Shown piece after piece: positions 5,954-6,845 of a stretch of 6,845 nt of DNA (its first letter is position 1; every line of letters starts with the position of its first letter). The position numbers were made by a program, and so were the translations under genes. The notes below the pieces were generated by a model. That model did no database searches. It saw only the letters and a program-made list of their open reading frames with translations, and was not told the DNA's origin. Source of the stretch: Eubacteriales bacterium (lineage in GTDB: Bacteria; Bacillota; Clostridia; Christensenellales; CAG-138); the NCBI GenBank assembly GCA_030695285.1, contig JAUYTF010000133.1, forward strand, positions 1 to 6,845, read 5' to 3'.

Positions 5954-6244
5954 GCGTACTACTTCCGGGAATGCGGCATAAACAGAGCGATTTGTCGGAT
6001 TGATCCGCCGTTTTTATGAGCGGCGAAAGAGTATATTATTTTCATAGTGCGATCCTAAAAATGCAGGATTCACGCGGGATGGCGGCGTAAATCTTAGCGA
6101 TCCGGTCACATGACAGAAAGTTGTGCGTGTTGACTTTTTATTTGATACCATTTAAACTGACTATGTGGATTTGCCAATTCACGTCATCCAATCACACGTC
6201 TGCTTTGACAAATCTATCAACAAAAAGAAGAGAGGGAAATCAAA
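5954..6244 (+). other. Gene-free region upstream of the BMP lipoprotein
   Basis: With the terminator, this completes a 401-base gap between genes. No credible reading frame is visible. It contains two copies of the shared octamer in opposite orientations (5989-5996 and 6207-6214), which frame the lipoprotein promoter. It also has two weak hairpins (CGCCG 6006-6010 with CGGCG 6021-6025; ATCCT 6052-6056 with AGGAT 6065-6069) and a longer wobble-containing hairpin at 6163-6184. I could not recognise a purine, SAM or other known riboswitch core here. Confidence 0.6.
6130..6158 (+). promoter_or_regulatory. Predicted promoter of the BMP lipoprotein gene
   Basis: TTGACT (6130-6135) and TAAACT (6153-6158) are separated by 17 bases and match five and four of six consensus positions. 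Transcription would start near 6165, leaving a leader of about 80 bases. The sequence 6163-6170 can pair with 6177-6184 at the start of that leader (two wobble pairs). Confidence 0.5.
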
Positions 6245-6845
6245 ATGAAGAAAATGGTAGCAATCCTGCTTGCATTGCTGGTGGCGTTTTCCATGTTTGC
6301 CTGCAAGACAGCCGGCACTGAAACGAGCACAGACGCAGGCGACAAGATGGTTTACAACGTCGTCAGCCTTGTCAACGGCAACCTAGGCGACAAGTCCTTC
6401 TTCGACTCTGCCGAGTCCGGCCTGAAAGCCCTTCAGGATGCTGGGCGCATCACCTACAAGACCATCGAGATGGGCGGCACGGATGCAGACCAGCCCAAAT
6501 GGCTGGAGACGCTCTATGAAGTTGCCCAATCCGGCGAGTATGATCTGATCATCGTCGGTACGTATCAGATGCCCGACTACCTCAAGGAAGTCGCCACCGC
6601 GTATCCGGATCAGAAGTTCCTCATCTATGACGACACCTCCTATGTCGGCGAAAACGCCAACGTCGTCAACATCAGCTACAAGCAAAACGACATGGGTTAC
6701 CTCATCGGCGTGTTTGCTGCGGCGATGACCGCTGAAACCTCGATTGCCAACATGAACGCGGAGAAGGTCGTCGGCTTCGTCGGCGGCGGGGATTTCCCCG
6801 TCATCAATGACTTCCTGATTGGCTTCCTTGAGGGCGCGAAGGCGA
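6245..6845 (+). CDS. BMP-family substrate-binding lipoprotein, nucleoside-type (3' partial)
   Basis: This is an extracytoplasmic, membrane-anchored binding protein of the basic membrane protein (BMP/PnrA-like) family, whose characterised members bind purine nucleosides for ABC import. It starts at ATG 6245, eight bases after AGAGGG (6231-6236). Residues 1-19 are a lipoprotein signal peptide (basic KK, then a hydrophobic core), ending in MFAC with the lipid-modified Cys20; Met and Phe at -3 and -2 are slightly unusual for a lipobox. The family ligand-site motif GDKSFFDSAESGL is near residues 48-60, where relatives mostly have GDKSFND. GFVGGGDFPVINDF near the right edge matches the conserved G-F-x-G-G-x-x-x-P-x-I-x-x-F block. 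About 200 of an expected 340-380 residues are present. The rest, and probably ABC permease and ATPase genes, would lie outside the window. The gene has its own promoter after a terminator. Adenosine released by the SAM hydrolases makes a nucleoside ligand plausible, but the ligand is not shown. Confidence 0.88.
   Translation, partial: MKKMVAILLALLVAFSMFACKTAGTETSTDAGDKMVYNVVSLVNGNLGDKSFFDSAESGLKALQDAGRITYKTIEMGGTDADQPKWLETLYEVAQSGEYDLIIVGTYQMPDYLKEVATAYPDQKFLIYDDTSYVGENANVVNISYKQNDMGYLIGVFAAAMTAETSIANMNAEKVVGFVGGGDFPVINDFLIGFLEGAKA

Noticed and set aside
6002..6103. Three GATCC words spaced 48-49 bases (6002, 6051, 6099), two of them GCGATCC
   Set aside because: The words are very short and the spacing rests on only three copies; chance is sufficient.
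6205..6234. TTGACA at 6205-6210 as the lipoprotein promoter
   Set aside because: No -10-like hexamer lies 16-18 bases downstream, and the start of transcription would fall at the ribosome binding site.
5844..6244. A purine or SAM riboswitch upstream of the lipoprotein gene
   Set aside because: I found none of the conserved core segments or an appropriate multi-helix junction, only short isolated hairpins.

Overview
The window is about 57% GC by impression, with short Shine-Dalgarno-led genes packed on the + strand. Its ECF-type transporter set with a fused double ATPase, its GntR/UTRA regulator and its BMP-type lipoprotein point to a Gram-positive bacterium, most likely a GC-rich clostridial lineage of the Bacillota. 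That placement is inference from gene content, not a match to a known genome.

Layout, left to right, all on the + strand: a GntR/HutC-type regulator with an HTH and UTRA domain, cut by the left edge (1-684); a SAM hydrolase / SAM hydroxide adenosyltransferase of the DUF62 family (767-1630); a two-domain ECF ATPase (1620-3332); the EcfT membrane subunit (3329-4162); a second, divergent SAM hydrolase (4242-5087); a gap with a good promoter and a dyad (5088-5279); an ECF substrate-binding S component of the UPF0397 family (5280-5843); a strong intrinsic terminator (5909-5953); a 400-base gene-free region with a promoter; and the start of a BMP-family (nucleoside-type) lipoprotein running off the right edge (6245-6845).

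How they may work together: SAM hydrolases convert S-adenosylmethionine and water to adenosine and methionine. Two of them flank the ATPase/EcfT pair of an ECF importer whose S component follows. Next comes a lipoprotein of the family that binds purine nucleosides for ABC import. A coherent reading is a locus for uptake and breakdown or salvage of SAM or a related adenosyl/methionine compound, controlled by a small-molecule-sensing GntR regulator. The individual families are recognised with good confidence. The substrate and the combined pathway are inference.

Below gene level, four observations stand out. An in-frame echo of the EcfT C-terminus lies 17 codons after the EcfT stop. An octamer, GATTTGTC/GACAAATC, occurs four times, only in the gaps between genes. 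A 9-bp dyad sits at the predicted transcription start of the S-component gene. Two mutually exclusive hairpins lie between the regulator and the first SAM hydrolase. No mobile element, CRISPR array, tRNA or rRNA is visible.
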